The notes below the pieces were generated by a model, which made no database searches, had not been told where the DNA came from, and saw nothing but the letters and a program-made list of their open reading frames with translations. The position numbers were made by a program, and so were the translations under genes. Positions 55,854 through 64,000 of a stretch of 64,000 nt of DNA are shown here, piece after piece. Every line of letters starts with the position of its first letter. The stretch's first letter is position 1. Location: NCBI RefSeq assembly GCF_028649595.1, contig NZ_JAQSLK010000004.1:62001-126000 (forward strand), in the 5' to 3' direction. Origin of the DNA: Campylobacter magnus (lineage in GTDB: Bacteria > Campylobacterota > Campylobacteria > Campylobacterales > Campylobacteraceae).

Positions 55854-57575
55854 CTACATTTCCTTTTTAAGTTTATCTATTGCTATGGTTAGTTCTCTTA
55901 TTTTAGCAGCTTTATTATCCTCGCTACTATTTGCGATGCGATTTTTCTCACTTTCTAAAAAAGAACAAACCAGCCTATTAAGAGCTGATTTAAACTGTTT
56001 TGCGTCATAAAGCTCCAAGCTCTCATCTAGCTCCAAGCTGCGCAAAACACTCTCATCGCCGTTTACAAAAGCGTTATAATACCTAACATCCTTAAACATC
56101 TGCGCATTTAGAAGCGGCAAAGCGATTTTTTTATACTCATTATTTAGCAAGATATTTTTTAGCACGCTAAGGGCTAGGATATCACGCTTATTTGTGTTTT
56201 GGATATAGGCTTGGGGGTTTGGGATTTCATCTTGTGGGGCTTTAAATCTAGAATTCCTTAATGGCTTAAAGCTTCTAAAATTATTATTTATGCCCCAGTT
56301 TTGATTATTTTGCGGAATTTTAACATTTTTTTTAAGTGAAAAGTCATGCGGATTTATACCCAAAATCTGTGCTACCAAGGGCTCGTAAAAGCTGATAATC
56401 TCAGGTCTTAAAGCCCCTAAATACTCACGCAAAACATCAAGGGCTTTTATTTTATCCATGGGCGTTTGCAGGCTCATCGCAGCTGCTTTTTTTCTTAGCA
56501 CGAACTCTACTAGCTCCACTCCACCTTTATAAAGGCTTGCTAGCTCGCTTTGTCTATTTGCTGCTACTAGCTCGGCTGGGTCTTTGCCGCCCTCTATCAA
56601 TACCACTTTGCCATCTATGCTAGAACGACTTAGCAGCTCAGCTGAGCGAAGTGCGGCATTTTGACCTGCTGTATCGCTATCAAAGCTTAAAATTACTTTT
56701 ATATTTTCTTTTTTTAATAGTGGCAAATGCTTTGGCGTAAGAGCGGTGCCAAGCACAGCCACAGCGTTAAAAAAGCCAGCTTGATGCAGCATAATACAAT
56801 CCATATAGCCCTCACAAATGATCACCTCGCCACTTTTAAAAATAGCCGCTCTTGCCTTATCATAGCCATAAAGCACACGACTTTTATCAAAAATCTCGCT
56901 TTGAGGGCTGTTTATATACTTTGCTGGATGGTCGCTGATGGTGCGTCCACCAAAGCCCACAATAGAGCCTATATGATTATAGATTGGAAAGGTTATGCGG
57001 TTTGAAAAGCTTGCGTATACGCCACGCTCACTATTTTTTATCGCGCCAGCGCTAAAGGCTTTAATAGCTTCTATTTCGTTTTTTTGGAGTAAATTTATAG
57101 TGTTTTGGCTTGGCGGTGCCCAGCCAAGTTCGAACTTTTCTATCATTGCAGGGCTTAAAGCGCGCTCTTTTAGATAATTAAGCGCAGCAATATTTGCTGG
57201 GTTAAAAAGCTCGGTTTTATAATAATTGTTTAAAAGCTCTAAAATTTCTTTTAGGCTATTATCTTTTTTTTGTGTTTTTTCATTGCTGTATTCAAGCTCT
57301 ATGCCAAACATACTAGCAAGCTTTTCTATAGCTTGTGGGTAGCTTAGCTTTTCGTATTCCATGACAAACTTTATCGCATCGCCTCCAGCCCCACAAGAAA
57401 AGCAGTGATAAAGACCTCTATTTGAGCTTACATGCATGCTAGGGCTTTTGTCACCATGAAAAGGACAAAGCCCCACAAGAGACGAGCCTGAGCGTTTTAG
57501 GCTTACATAAGCACCCACCACATCAGCTATATCAATGGAATTTCTTAAATGCTCTATACTTTTTTGTTCTATCAT
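55854..57575 (-). CDS. dnaG: DNA primase
   Basis: Makes RNA primers for replication. Start at 57575 because the family begins MIEQKSIEHLRNSIDIADVV; an open frame extends upstream across the promoter but is not used. Zinc domain VGLCPFHGDKSPSMHV...YHCFSCGAGGDA (CHC2), TOPRIM motifs EVIICEGYMDCIMLHQAG and ILSFDSDTAGQNAALR. C-terminal helicase-binding region from about 430. 573 aa. PLRNSRFKAPQ near residue 440 is encoded by a repeat core at 56246-56256. Confidence 0.96.
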   Translation of the reverse strand: MIEQKSIEHLRNSIDIADVVGAYVSLKRSGSSLVGLCPFHGDKSPSMHVSSNRGLYHCFSCGAGGDAIKFVMEYEKLSYPQAIEKLASMFGIELEYSNEKTQKKDNSLKEILELLNNYYKTELFNPANIAALNYLKERALSPAMIEKFELGWAPPSQNTINLLQKNEIEAIKAFSAGAIKNSERGVYASFSNRITFPIYNHIGSIVGFGGRTISDHPAKYINSPQSEIFDKSRVLYGYDKARAAIFKSGEVIICEGYMDCIMLHQAGFFNAVAVLGTALTPKHLPLLKKENIKVILSFDSDTAGQNAALRSAELLSRSSIDGKVVLIEGGKDPAELVAANRQSELASLYKGGVELVEFVLRKKAAAMSLQTPMDKIKALDVLREYLGALRPEIISFYEPLVAQILGINPHDFSLKKNVKIPQNNQNWGINNNFRSFKPLRNSRFKAPQDEIPNPQAYIQNTNKRDILALSVLKNILLNNEYKKIALPLLNAQMFKDVRYYNAFVNGDESVLRSLELDESLELYDAKQFKSALNRLVCSFLESEKNRIANSSEDNKAAKIRELTIAIDKLKKEM

Positions 57576-57614
57576 TTTTTTACTCTTTTGTGAGTAAAAA
57601 TAGCATAATTTTGC

Positions 57615-57620
57615 TATAAT
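57615..57620 (+). promoter_or_regulatory. Probable -10 box for moaC
   Basis: TATAAT in TTTTGCTATAATTTTGC, only 8 bases before the ATG, so the transcript would be leaderless or nearly so if this box is used; alternatively it is read from further upstream. dnaG's divergent promoter shares the 52-base gap. Confidence 0.4.
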
Positions 57621-57627
57621 TTTGCTT

Positions 57628-58110
57628 ATGAAATTAACACATATAAATGAAAATGGCAATCCAAAAATGGTAAATGTCGGCGCAAAGAATATCACCGAGC
57701 GTCTAGCAATCGCCTCTGGGCGTATAAAAATGAGCAAAGTCACCTTTGAGCTAGCCCTGAGTGGTCAGGGCAAAAAGGGCCCAGTAGAACAAATCGCTAT
57801 AATCTCAGCAATAATGGGAGCAAAGAAAACCAGCGAGCTTATTGCTATGGCTCATCCTATTTTGATTTCAGGCACGGACGCAGAGCTTATAGCTTTGCCT
57901 CATTTGCCTGGCTTTGAGCTAAGGGTCAAGGTTAGCACTAGCGGACAAACAGGCGTAGAGATGGAGGCACTTAGCGCTGTTAGCATAGGGCTTTTAAATC
58001 TTTATGATATGCTAAAAGCGGCTGAGAAAGGCATGGAGATTTTGGATATTTGCTTAGAGTATAAAAGTGGTGGCAAAAGTGGGGAGTGGCGCCGTGAGCA
58101 AAACAGCTAA
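57628..58110 (+). CDS. moaC: Cyclic pyranopterin monophosphate synthase MoaC
   Basis: Molybdenum cofactor synthesis, second step. MKLTHINENGNPKMVNVGAKNITERLAIASG, KKGPVEQIAIISAIMGAKKTSELIAMAHP, TGVEMEALSAVSIGLLNLYDMLKA are diagnostic. 160 aa. Start at 57628 removes two non-family codons. The end overlaps the following gene by 17 bases or more. Confidence 0.95.
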   Translation: MKLTHINENGNPKMVNVGAKNITERLAIASGRIKMSKVTFELALSGQGKKGPVEQIAIISAIMGAKKTSELIAMAHPILISGTDAELIALPHLPGFELRVKVSTSGQTGVEMEALSAVSIGLLNLYDMLKAAEKGMEILDICLEYKSGGKSGEWRREQNS

Positions 58111-58495
58111 AAACCCTGCTGCTAAAACAGCTAAAAACTCAGCTAAAAACTTAGCTAAAAATTCAGCCGATACCGCTAAAACAGCCAAAAATTTAGCCCA
58201 AAATTTAGTCAAAGATTTAGCAAGAAATTCTAGAATTCCCATTAGTACTTGCTTAGCTGATATTAAGCCAAAGATTGATTATCCTCTTATTTGGGAGTAT
58301 ACGATTTTTGTGCCACTTGATAGAGATGAAAAAGAGTTGATTGCTAACACGCTTGGTATCTGCGAGCATAAACTTACAGCAAGCAATAAAAACACTAAAT
58401 ATAAAAGCTTTAAGCTAAACTTGTTAGTGCGAAGCGAAAATGAAAGACTAGAGATTTTTGCCAAGCTAAAAGCGGCTTGTGCTTTTGTGCTATAA
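58094..58495 (+). CDS. DUF493 (YbeD-like) protein with Lys/Ala/Asn-rich N-terminal extension
   Basis: The C-terminal 85 residues (IDYPLIWEYTIFVPLDRDEK, LTASNKNTKYKSFKLNLLVR) are the small alpha-beta DUF493 domain (YbeD/LipB-neighbour family), a likely regulatory domain. The first 45 residues are an unusual low-complexity tract of KTAKN/SAKNLAKN units, encoded by degenerate 12-15 bp repeats, ending ARNSRIPIS, which is encoded by a GAATTC palindrome copy at 58226-58241. GTG at 58094 taken as start; GTG at 58067 is possible. Overlaps moaC. Confidence 0.75.
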   Translation: MSKTAKNPAAKTAKNSAKNLAKNSADTAKTAKNLAQNLVKDLARNSRIPISTCLADIKPKIDYPLIWEYTIFVPLDRDEKELIANTLGICEHKLTASNKNTKYKSFKLNLLVRSENERLEIFAKLKAACAFVL

Positions 58496-58624
58496 AATCT
58501 AGAATTCCCTAGGAATTCTAGATAGAATTCTAGATTTTTTCAAACCGTGTTTTAAAAAAGCCTTAGGAATTCTAGAATTCCCCAAGAATTCTAGATGGAA
58601 TTCTAGAATTCCTACACCAAAGCT
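58496..58624. repeat. Palindrome cluster between converging genes
   Basis: Six GAATTC cores as TCTAGAATTCCCTAGGAATT, CTAGATAGAATTCTAG, and TAGGAATTCTAGAATTCCCC. Lies between the DUF493 gene and the end of the autotransporter gene, both of which converge here. Confidence 0.85.
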
Positions 58625-61600
58625 TTAAAAGCTTATCCCAGCCCTTAGCATGATTTCATATTGATTATAAGCTCTTGCTTTTTCATCACTTATGCTAATG
58701 CGAAAAAACTTATTGCCCTTGCTAGCACCAAGAGCAACGCCACCATAAAAGCCTTGCTTCTCGCTTCTGCTTGTATTTGCTAAAAACTTTTGATTACTAG
58801 CTTCAACAAAGCTTAGATTTTGATTTATATCTTTGTTATTAAACTTTCTCCAATAAAAGGCAAAAAGGCTAGCATTAAAGCGCCAGTTATTATTTAGCTC
58901 AGTGTTATAAACTAGATTTGCGCCCAGCCAGCCCCTGCCAAAGTGCGTGGTCTTTGCCTCGTAGTTTTTTGCCAGAGCTCCGCTTTGAGAGAAGCTATCT
59001 TGCCTTATCACGCTATAATCTAGTAGCGCAATAGGCGTAAAATTAAGGTTCTCGCTTAGCTTAAAGCTTTTATAAACGCCGCCTTGAAAGTTAGCAAAGT
59101 AGTTTTTGTAGTTTGCATCACTTTTTGCGTTGCTTAGATATTTTATGCTTTGTTCATAGCGGTTAAAGCTCATACCAGCACTAGCCCCCAAAAGCACGCC
59201 AAAGCTATCAAAATTGTGATTTAGGCTAAGCCCTAGGCTAAACATATTTGATCTGGTGTCGCTTAGATCATCCTCAGTCTTTGAGTGAGATAGACCGATG
59301 AAGCCACCTAGCAAGGTGCTATCACTAAGAGCTTTTTTGGCTTGCAAATCTAGCAAATAAGAGTTTTGCTTGTAATTATCGTGGTCGGTGTGGCGGTAGG
59401 CTATACCTGCGCTAAGTTCTGTTTTTATAAACACATCATCAACCTTGCCTAGATACTCATCGCCAAAGGCTGCTGTTGGCGCAAATACAGAACTAGAAGT
59501 ATTTAGTGAGCCAAGCGAGCTAGCTGGATCCATTAAAAATAGAGCGTTTTTGATAGTTAAGTCTTTTTGCATTGTATCAATAGAGTCTATGTTTGTGTTT
59601 GTTGGTGTGTTTTTCATAGCATTTAGAGCGTCGCTAAACTGCTCGCTAGGCAAGTTGTCTAGCTGGGCTAGGGCAGCGGTGCTCTGTGGACTTAGAGTAG
59701 CAGCATTATTAAGCAAGCCTTGAAGTGCTTTTATAGGAGCATCAGGACTGCTTGGAGCGACTGGGGCAGCAGCTAAAACAGCAGCAGCTACTGCTTGTTG
59801 CCCTGCTAGTTGCTGAGCAGCTATTTGCTCTGCTTGGTTGTTTTGGTTGTTTTGGTTGTTTTGGTTGTTTTGGTTTTGGTTGTTTTGGTTTTGGTTGTTT
59901 TGGTTTTGGTTACCTGCGCCGGCGTTATTATTTTGGTTATTATCGCCGGTGTTGCCACTTGGGTTTTGTGGCTGGTTAGGCTGCTCTTCTGGTTGGGTTG
60001 GTTGGCTAGGTTGAGTTGGCGTGCTTGGTTGAGTTGGCTGAGCTGGTTGGCTTGGGTTAGTTGGTGTGTTACCTGAACCACCTTGCGAACCAGAGCCTGA
60101 ACTGCCGCCACCTTGTGAACCACCAGTGCCAGTGCCGTCTGCACCACCTGAGCTATCACCACCATCTGGTGGTGTTGGTGTTGGCTGCTTTACTTGCCCT
60201 TTATCTAAGCCTCTGCCTTGTTCGTTACCATTTCTTTCTCTGGCTATAAAGCTTTTTCCGTCTTCTTGCATATCAAAAGCTAATAAGTTTGTAGAAAGTG
60301 CAGAAATTTTAAAATTTCCAAATTGCTGAACTAGACCATCGTCCAAATTTACAGTTATTGTTTCACCTTTTTGAATTAAGTTATCAGCATTGTGTAGTGG
60401 CACATATTGCAGCCCACCATCTTGTATATCATAATTTTTGGCAATAAATTTACTATTTAAATCGCTTTTAGCAAAAGCAATTTGTAATATAGCATTAGAT
60501 CCCCTTTGACTATATTCCCCACCTACTCTTAAAGTATCGAGGCTGCTAGATGAGTCTTTGTCATCGTAAAAACCAGCTCTTACAATACCATAGTTTATTA
60601 AATTGCCTTCAATTTTACCTATACCTCTAAGCATAGCATTGTTACTAATATTTACATTGTTATTTACTGTGCCTTGTTGCAGTGTAAAAATGCTTGAATT
60701 TTTAGCAAATACAGATGAACTTATAAGTTTTCCGCTCAGTATTAACTCACCATTATTTATTATAGTGTCTCCTTTGTAATCACTATTACCACTCAAGAGT
60801 AGTGTGCCATCACCATCTTTTTTTATACCTATTTGAGTTACATTTGGTAATTTTATTGGTTTACTTACAGCATCTTTTTCATGTGTGTTATCTTCCCATA
60901 ATCTTTGAGAGATGTTATTGCTAAAAATTACTTGACCATGATTTTTTTCTATATTCAATGTGTAAAGAGCTTGTTTAGAATTTTCAGAATCTATATCTTT
61001 GTCGCTCATACGGTTGGCATCAAGTTTGCCGATACCACCCATAGCCTTACCTATATCTAAAATTCCTTGTCCAAAAACCTCTTGCCAGCTAGCTTTTTGA
61101 ATCCAGTTATATTCTGGGTCTTTAAATTGATTTATATTACTAGCTTGAATAGCACCCCAAGATTCTCTCCAATAATATCCCTCTGCGTCTAAGTCTTTTT
61201 CAACTTGAGCCGTATCTACTTGACCATTCTTCATTGGGATTTCATTATCATCTAAATAGAATACGGTATAATAAGTTTTACTTTTTAAACCTTCGCCAGT
61301 AGTAGTTTTCTTTACGATTACTTTTGGCTTTTTGAAATTTTGATTTGCGGTGCTTAGTAAAACATCGGCAACCTGGTTTGGTTTAAGAAACGGAAATTTT
61401 TCTTGTACCAAAGCTGCCGCTCCTGATACATAAGGCGTGGCTTGACTTGTTCCACTAATTGCAATAAATTCGTTTTTATCTGTTTTGCCTAGCACATCAC
61501 GCAAACCATAAGCAGCATTTGCTGCTATGACATTATTGCCAGGTGCCATTAAAGCATAATTTATTGAGCCTTTAAATCCATTGCTAAATAAAGGAACGCT

Positions 61601-62368
61601 TGCTCCATTTAAAACAAGTTTATCGCCATCTTTTTTGATTTTATCGCTATCAACAGCCCCAACAACTAAAAAAGAACGCAATTTCTCATTATAAGAAGGT
61701 AGCGTAGCAAACAAACCAGGAGAGCTCATACCTTCATTTCCAGCAGCAAAAACCACAAGAGCTTTATTTTCTTCTGATATTTGTACTAAACTTTTTATCT
61801 CTTTTGACTTGTAAAAAGCTTGTTCTATCCAGGAATTGGCATCAGTAGATATATACAATGGATGATAACCCATTTCTCCGTCCATGCCAACTAACGGATA
61901 AATCTTAGAATTCCAGCTATTATTTATAACACTTACTCCATTATCCATAAAATAAGAATATATTTTATCTGATGAAGGTACTTCAATGTCCGAGTTGCTT
62001 CCAGTTGTATTTCTACCAGTAACTTGTAAGTTATAACTTGTAGCTCCGTAAGCCACACCATGTGGAGCATCATTTCCTAAGTTATTTCCTACTATAATGC
62101 TTGTTACATGAGTACCATGTGTATCTACTGTGTAATCTGGCTTATAAGTGCTTCCTTTATATTTTGAAAACATTTGATCGTTTACTTTGCCTTGCAAAAG
62201 ACTTACATCATCTCTAGCAGCACCGTCTATAACGCCAATCTTTACGCCTGAGCCTGTTATACCCTGATCATAAGCTGCGCTTGCGTTTATCAAGTCTAAA
62301 TCTTTTTGATTATTTGCCCCTAGGGCTATACTAGCACTAATTGCTATTAAAAATACTTCTTTTTTCAT
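58625..62368 (-). CDS. Subtilase-family autotransporter (type Va secreted serine protease)
   Basis: 1247 residues. Signal peptide 1-18 (VFLIAISASIALGA). S8 protease domain about 25-450 with catalytic Asp48 (IGVIDGAARDD), His84 (DTHGTHVTSII), oxyanion Asn in VINNSWNS and Ser near 305 (SGTSQATPYVSGAAAL). An autotransporter-associated strand repeat follows (GDGTLLLSGNSDYKGDTIIN). The linker (about 720-850) is Gly/Ser, Pro/Gln/Thr and then Asn/Gln-only low complexity. The C-terminal beta-barrel (about 985-1247) ends in YEIMLRAGISF with the terminal Phe for BamA recognition. Monocistronic, flanked by repeats. Confidence 0.93.
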   Translation of the reverse strand: MKKEVFLIAISASIALGANNQKDLDLINASAAYDQGITGSGVKIGVIDGAARDDVSLLQGKVNDQMFSKYKGSTYKPDYTVDTHGTHVTSIIVGNNLGNDAPHGVAYGATSYNLQVTGRNTTGSNSDIEVPSSDKIYSYFMDNGVSVINNSWNSKIYPLVGMDGEMGYHPLYISTDANSWIEQAFYKSKEIKSLVQISEENKALVVFAAGNEGMSSPGLFATLPSYNEKLRSFLVVGAVDSDKIKKDGDKLVLNGASVPLFSNGFKGSINYALMAPGNNVIAANAAYGLRDVLGKTDKNEFIAISGTSQATPYVSGAAALVQEKFPFLKPNQVADVLLSTANQNFKKPKVIVKKTTTGEGLKSKTYYTVFYLDDNEIPMKNGQVDTAQVEKDLDAEGYYWRESWGAIQASNINQFKDPEYNWIQKASWQEVFGQGILDIGKAMGGIGKLDANRMSDKDIDSENSKQALYTLNIEKNHGQVIFSNNISQRLWEDNTHEKDAVSKPIKLPNVTQIGIKKDGDGTLLLSGNSDYKGDTIINNGELILSGKLISSSVFAKNSSIFTLQQGTVNNNVNISNNAMLRGIGKIEGNLINYGIVRAGFYDDKDSSSSLDTLRVGGEYSQRGSNAILQIAFAKSDLNSKFIAKNYDIQDGGLQYVPLHNADNLIQKGETITVNLDDGLVQQFGNFKISALSTNLLAFDMQEDGKSFIARERNGNEQGRGLDKGQVKQPTPTPPDGGDSSGGADGTGTGGSQGGGSSGSGSQGGSGNTPTNPSQPAQPTQPSTPTQPSQPTQPEEQPNQPQNPSGNTGDNNQNNNAGAGNQNQNNQNQNNQNQNNQNNQNNQNNQAEQIAAQQLAGQQAVAAAVLAAAPVAPSSPDAPIKALQGLLNNAATLSPQSTAALAQLDNLPSEQFSDALNAMKNTPTNTNIDSIDTMQKDLTIKNALFLMDPASSLGSLNTSSSVFAPTAAFGDEYLGKVDDVFIKTELSAGIAYRHTDHDNYKQNSYLLDLQAKKALSDSTLLGGFIGLSHSKTEDDLSDTRSNMFSLGLSLNHNFDSFGVLLGASAGMSFNRYEQSIKYLSNAKSDANYKNYFANFQGGVYKSFKLSENLNFTPIALLDYSVIRQDSFSQSGALAKNYEAKTTHFGRGWLGANLVYNTELNNNWRFNASLFAFYWRKFNNKDINQNLSFVEASNQKFLANTSRSEKQGFYGGVALGASKGNKFFRISISDEKARAYNQYEIMLRAGISF
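59835..60058 (-). repeat. Coding low-complexity tandem repeats in the autotransporter linker
   Basis: 59835-59910 is a run of TTGTTTTGG and TTGTTTTGGTTT (plus strand) encoding NQN/NNQ units; about ten copies in frame. 59965-60058 encodes QPxQPT/QPSTPTQ units from related CAACC-type triplets. Multiples of nine or fifteen bases keep frame, so the linker length is likely to vary between strains. Confidence 0.85.
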
Positions 62369-62539
62369 GATTTTACCTAAAATTGTGTATTGATAAATTT
62401 TACTATCTATAACTTTAATAAAGAATAAAATTTATAGGGTAAAATCTAGAATTCCCCCAGGAATTCTAGATGGAATTCTAGACGGAATTCTAGAATTCCT
62501 AAGCTAAATTTTAGAATTCCTTAGCAAAAAGTGGCTAAA
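62369..62539. repeat. Autotransporter upstream region with palindrome cluster
   Basis: 62369-62440 is AT-rich and must hold the autotransporter promoter. 62441-62525 has about six GAATTC cores (TCTAGAATTCCCCCAGGAAT, TAGATGGAATTCTAGACGGAATTCTAGAATTCCTAA). ccoG, also leftward, ends just beyond. Confidence 0.8.
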
Positions 62540-63889
62540 CTATTTTTTCATAGCCTTTTCTATTTCGCTCATTTTTGGATAGACAAAGCGAGTATGACGC
62601 TCTACTCTTACTCTTTCAGGCTCATCACTAGCCACTGCTGTGATAGTAATATCCATAGGCGTATCATGCATACTCTCTTCTATAAGGCGTTCTTTTGTCT
62701 CCAAAATAACGACTATTTTGCGTTTTGCGCCTGCTTCTAGCTTGATCTCGTTTTTTGGTCTTACAAACTCTATTCTTGGCTCGCTAAGGCTAAATGTATA
62801 AGAATGCGCTTTATTATCTGTATTTTGGATAAGGAAGGTATAGGCGTTTTGTACTCTTATTTTTTCACCATCAGCTACGATGTGATATAGCTCGGTGTTG
62901 CGGTTTATGTTTAGTAGCATGTTTTCTTTTTTAGTACTCATAAAGCCAAGAGCTATAGCAAATGCTAAAATAATCACCATATAAGCAATAGTTCTAAATC
63001 TAAAATACTGAACTTTCTTGCCAGTATCTAGCGAGTGTGCAGAAGTCCATGAAATCAGGCTTGGCTCGCCCTTTTTGCCCATTACAGCAGCACAGGCATC
63101 AGAGCACTCAAGGCAGTTTATACACTCAAGCTGCATACCACGGCGAATATCAATGTGCGTAGGACACACAGCCACACAGGCCTCACAGCCTATACACTCG
63201 CCAGCTACCGGCTTTTTGCCAAGCTTTGCAGCACCATCAAACACGCGTCCGCCACGCCTCTCATCGTAAATTACTTGTATGGTATCGTGATCAAACATCG
63301 TGCTTTGAATGCGAGCATAAGGACAGACATAAATGCAGAAATTCTCAGCCAAAAAGCACACATCAAAGATAAGAAATAGCGCAAAGCCAGTTACTATACC
63401 AAAAAGCAGTTTATGCTCGGCTGGGTTTTGAAGATAAGCAAAGAAATCCTCAGGCGGCACGAAATACCAAAGCAGGTTGCTAGCAGCCACAAAGGCAATC
63501 AGGGCAAAAATCGCTATACTTAGAGCCTTGCGAACTGGATAGTTTTTGCTTGGGCGTTGTTTGTCTTTTATATTGCCACGGATTTTAAAAATCTTAGTTT
63601 GCAATAAATCTCTAAAAATCACCCTAAATATCGTCTGCGGACAGCTCCAGCCACACCACACACGACCACCAAGCGTAGTCATAAAGAAAATACTAAGAAA
63701 GAAAATCACCAGCAAAAATGGCATCAAATACAGCTCTTGCATATCAAAGCTAGTAAAGAGAATGTTTAGCTTTTTGTGATCAAAGCTTAGCAAGAAAAAG
63801 TGGTTGCCATCAATGCGGATAAAGGGCAGAACTAGCGTTATAATCGTGATTAAGGCGTAGGTAAAATAGCGTTTTTTTGCGTAAGTCAT
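62540..63889 (-). CDS. ccoG: Cytochrome c oxidase accessory protein CcoG (FixG/RdxA)
   Basis: Membrane ferredoxin-like protein reducing copper for cbb3 oxidase assembly. Four to five membrane helices; CGWSCPQTIFRVIFRDLL (about 79-96) and ICVCPYARIQSTMFD are FixG motifs; two [4Fe-4S] sites CIGCEACVAVCPTHIDIRRG and CINCLECSDAC (about 228-262); a C-terminal Ig-like FixG domain from about 320 (NTDNKAHSYTFSLSEPRI). 449 aa. Its own promoter lies upstream. Confidence 0.95.
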   Translation of the reverse strand: MTYAKKRYFTYALITIITLVLPFIRIDGNHFFLLSFDHKKLNILFTSFDMQELYLMPFLLVIFFLSIFFMTTLGGRVWCGWSCPQTIFRVIFRDLLQTKIFKIRGNIKDKQRPSKNYPVRKALSIAIFALIAFVAASNLLWYFVPPEDFFAYLQNPAEHKLLFGIVTGFALFLIFDVCFLAENFCIYVCPYARIQSTMFDHDTIQVIYDERRGGRVFDGAAKLGKKPVAGECIGCEACVAVCPTHIDIRRGMQLECINCLECSDACAAVMGKKGEPSLISWTSAHSLDTGKKVQYFRFRTIAYMVIILAFAIALGFMSTKKENMLLNINRNTELYHIVADGEKIRVQNAYTFLIQNTDNKAHSYTFSLSEPRIEFVRPKNEIKLEAGAKRKIVVILETKERLIEESMHDTPMDITITAVASDEPERVRVERHTRFVYPKMSEIEKAMKK

Positions 63890-63916
63890 AGCAAATCCTT
63901 TAAAAAAAATCTTGAC

Positions 63917-63922
63917 ATTGTA
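63917..63922 (-). promoter_or_regulatory. -10 box for ccoG
   Basis: TACAAT on the minus strand within TTTTTTTGCTACAATGTCAAG, 28 bases before the ATG, in the form common in this window. Confidence 0.55.
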
Positions 63923-63979
63923 GCAAAAAAAGACTAATTTTGTTGTAATAAAGTTACTTTTTAATGTAAAATAAAAAAT

Positions 63980-63999
63980 GGGGTAGAAAAATCTACCCC
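63980..63999 (-). terminator. Intrinsic terminator of a leftward gene outside the window
   Basis: Perfect 8-bp stem GGGGTAGA/TCTACCCC with a four-base loop; on the minus strand it is followed by ATTTTTTATTTTAC, a U-rich tail. It would end a leftward transcript entering from the right edge, before ccoG's promoter. It is the only classical terminator seen; other operons end in GAATTC palindromes. Confidence 0.7.
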
Positions 64000-64000
64000 T

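Noticed and set aside
59752-60329. Several 62-114 residue frames around 60 kb
   Set aside because: Shadows produced by the low-complexity linker repeats of the autotransporter gene.

Overview
The window looks like a chromosomal segment of a Campylobacter-type campylobacterium. The evidence is conserved gene neighbourhoods (recA-eno-FtsB-like-AMIN protein; fliQ-murB next to a menaquinone MqnD gene; cheV-cheA-cheW-serB-tal; secG-frr-pyrE; cdsA-dxr-Pgp1; pyrG-recJ), a fused IspDF, a CheA with a C-terminal receiver domain, exported proteins carrying the Campylobacter N-glycosylation sequon (D/E-x-N-x-S/T), and G-tract phase variation. Almost all genes are housekeeping; no tRNA, IS transposase, prophage or CRISPR array was seen. 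One RNA gene, rnpB, is present.

Layout. 1-3.5 kb: end of an alanine symporter gene, then a four-gene licABCD-like phosphorylcholine operon behind a G10 tract. 3.6-20.7 kb: dapB, purF, an exported metallo-hydrolase, lpxB, surE, ispDF, a BI-1 family protein, secG, frr, pyrE, RDD protein, cdsA, dxr, pgp1, carbonic anhydrase, a tiny acidic protein, nitroreductase, rnpB, an LptF/G permease and rdgB. 21-27 kb: topA, recJ and pyrG. 27.3-36.5 kb: a long leftward operon DUF5718-proC-lpxH-like-cheV-cheA-cheW-serB-tal-pilT. 36.7-39.5 kb: hemN and an NhaC-type antiporter. 39.5-44.2 kb: a repeat-dense accessory island with an AT-rich membrane protein, a broken effector-like gene, and two surface-modification genes that are both frameshifted OFF at G8 tracts. 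44.2-51.9 kb: murB, fliQ, mqnD, two small membrane proteins, recA, eno, ftsB-like, AMIN protein and an MFS transporter. 52-64 kb: a pilin-like gene, rnhA, a TPR protein, a PP-loop ATPase, dnaG, moaC, a DUF493 protein, a subtilase autotransporter and ccoG.

The most striking feature is not a gene. Nearly every intergenic gap is filled with copies of a 10-mer, GGAATTCTAG, and its inverted pair, the 16-bp palindrome GGAATTCTAGAATTCC. About a dozen copies also sit in frame inside essential genes, and many lie at gene ends where they supply the TAG stop. This distribution (inverted pairs at 3' ends, single copies in coding DNA) is what DNA uptake sequences look like in Neisseria and Pasteurellaceae. 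Each palindrome holds two GAATTC sites, which fit the RAATTY motif whose methylation licenses DNA uptake in C. jejuni. I propose it as a candidate uptake or self-recognition sequence. At least five other interspersed repeat families share the same gaps, including a 128-bp element with 8-bp terminal inverted repeats (two copies) and a 101-bp structured element (two copies).

A second theme is phase variation of the cell surface: lic operon readable at G10, a CatB-like acyltransferase and a DUF2972-like protein both OFF at G8 and restored by one extra G. Counts and repeat boundaries were made by eye; family names are from motif recognition, without database searches.
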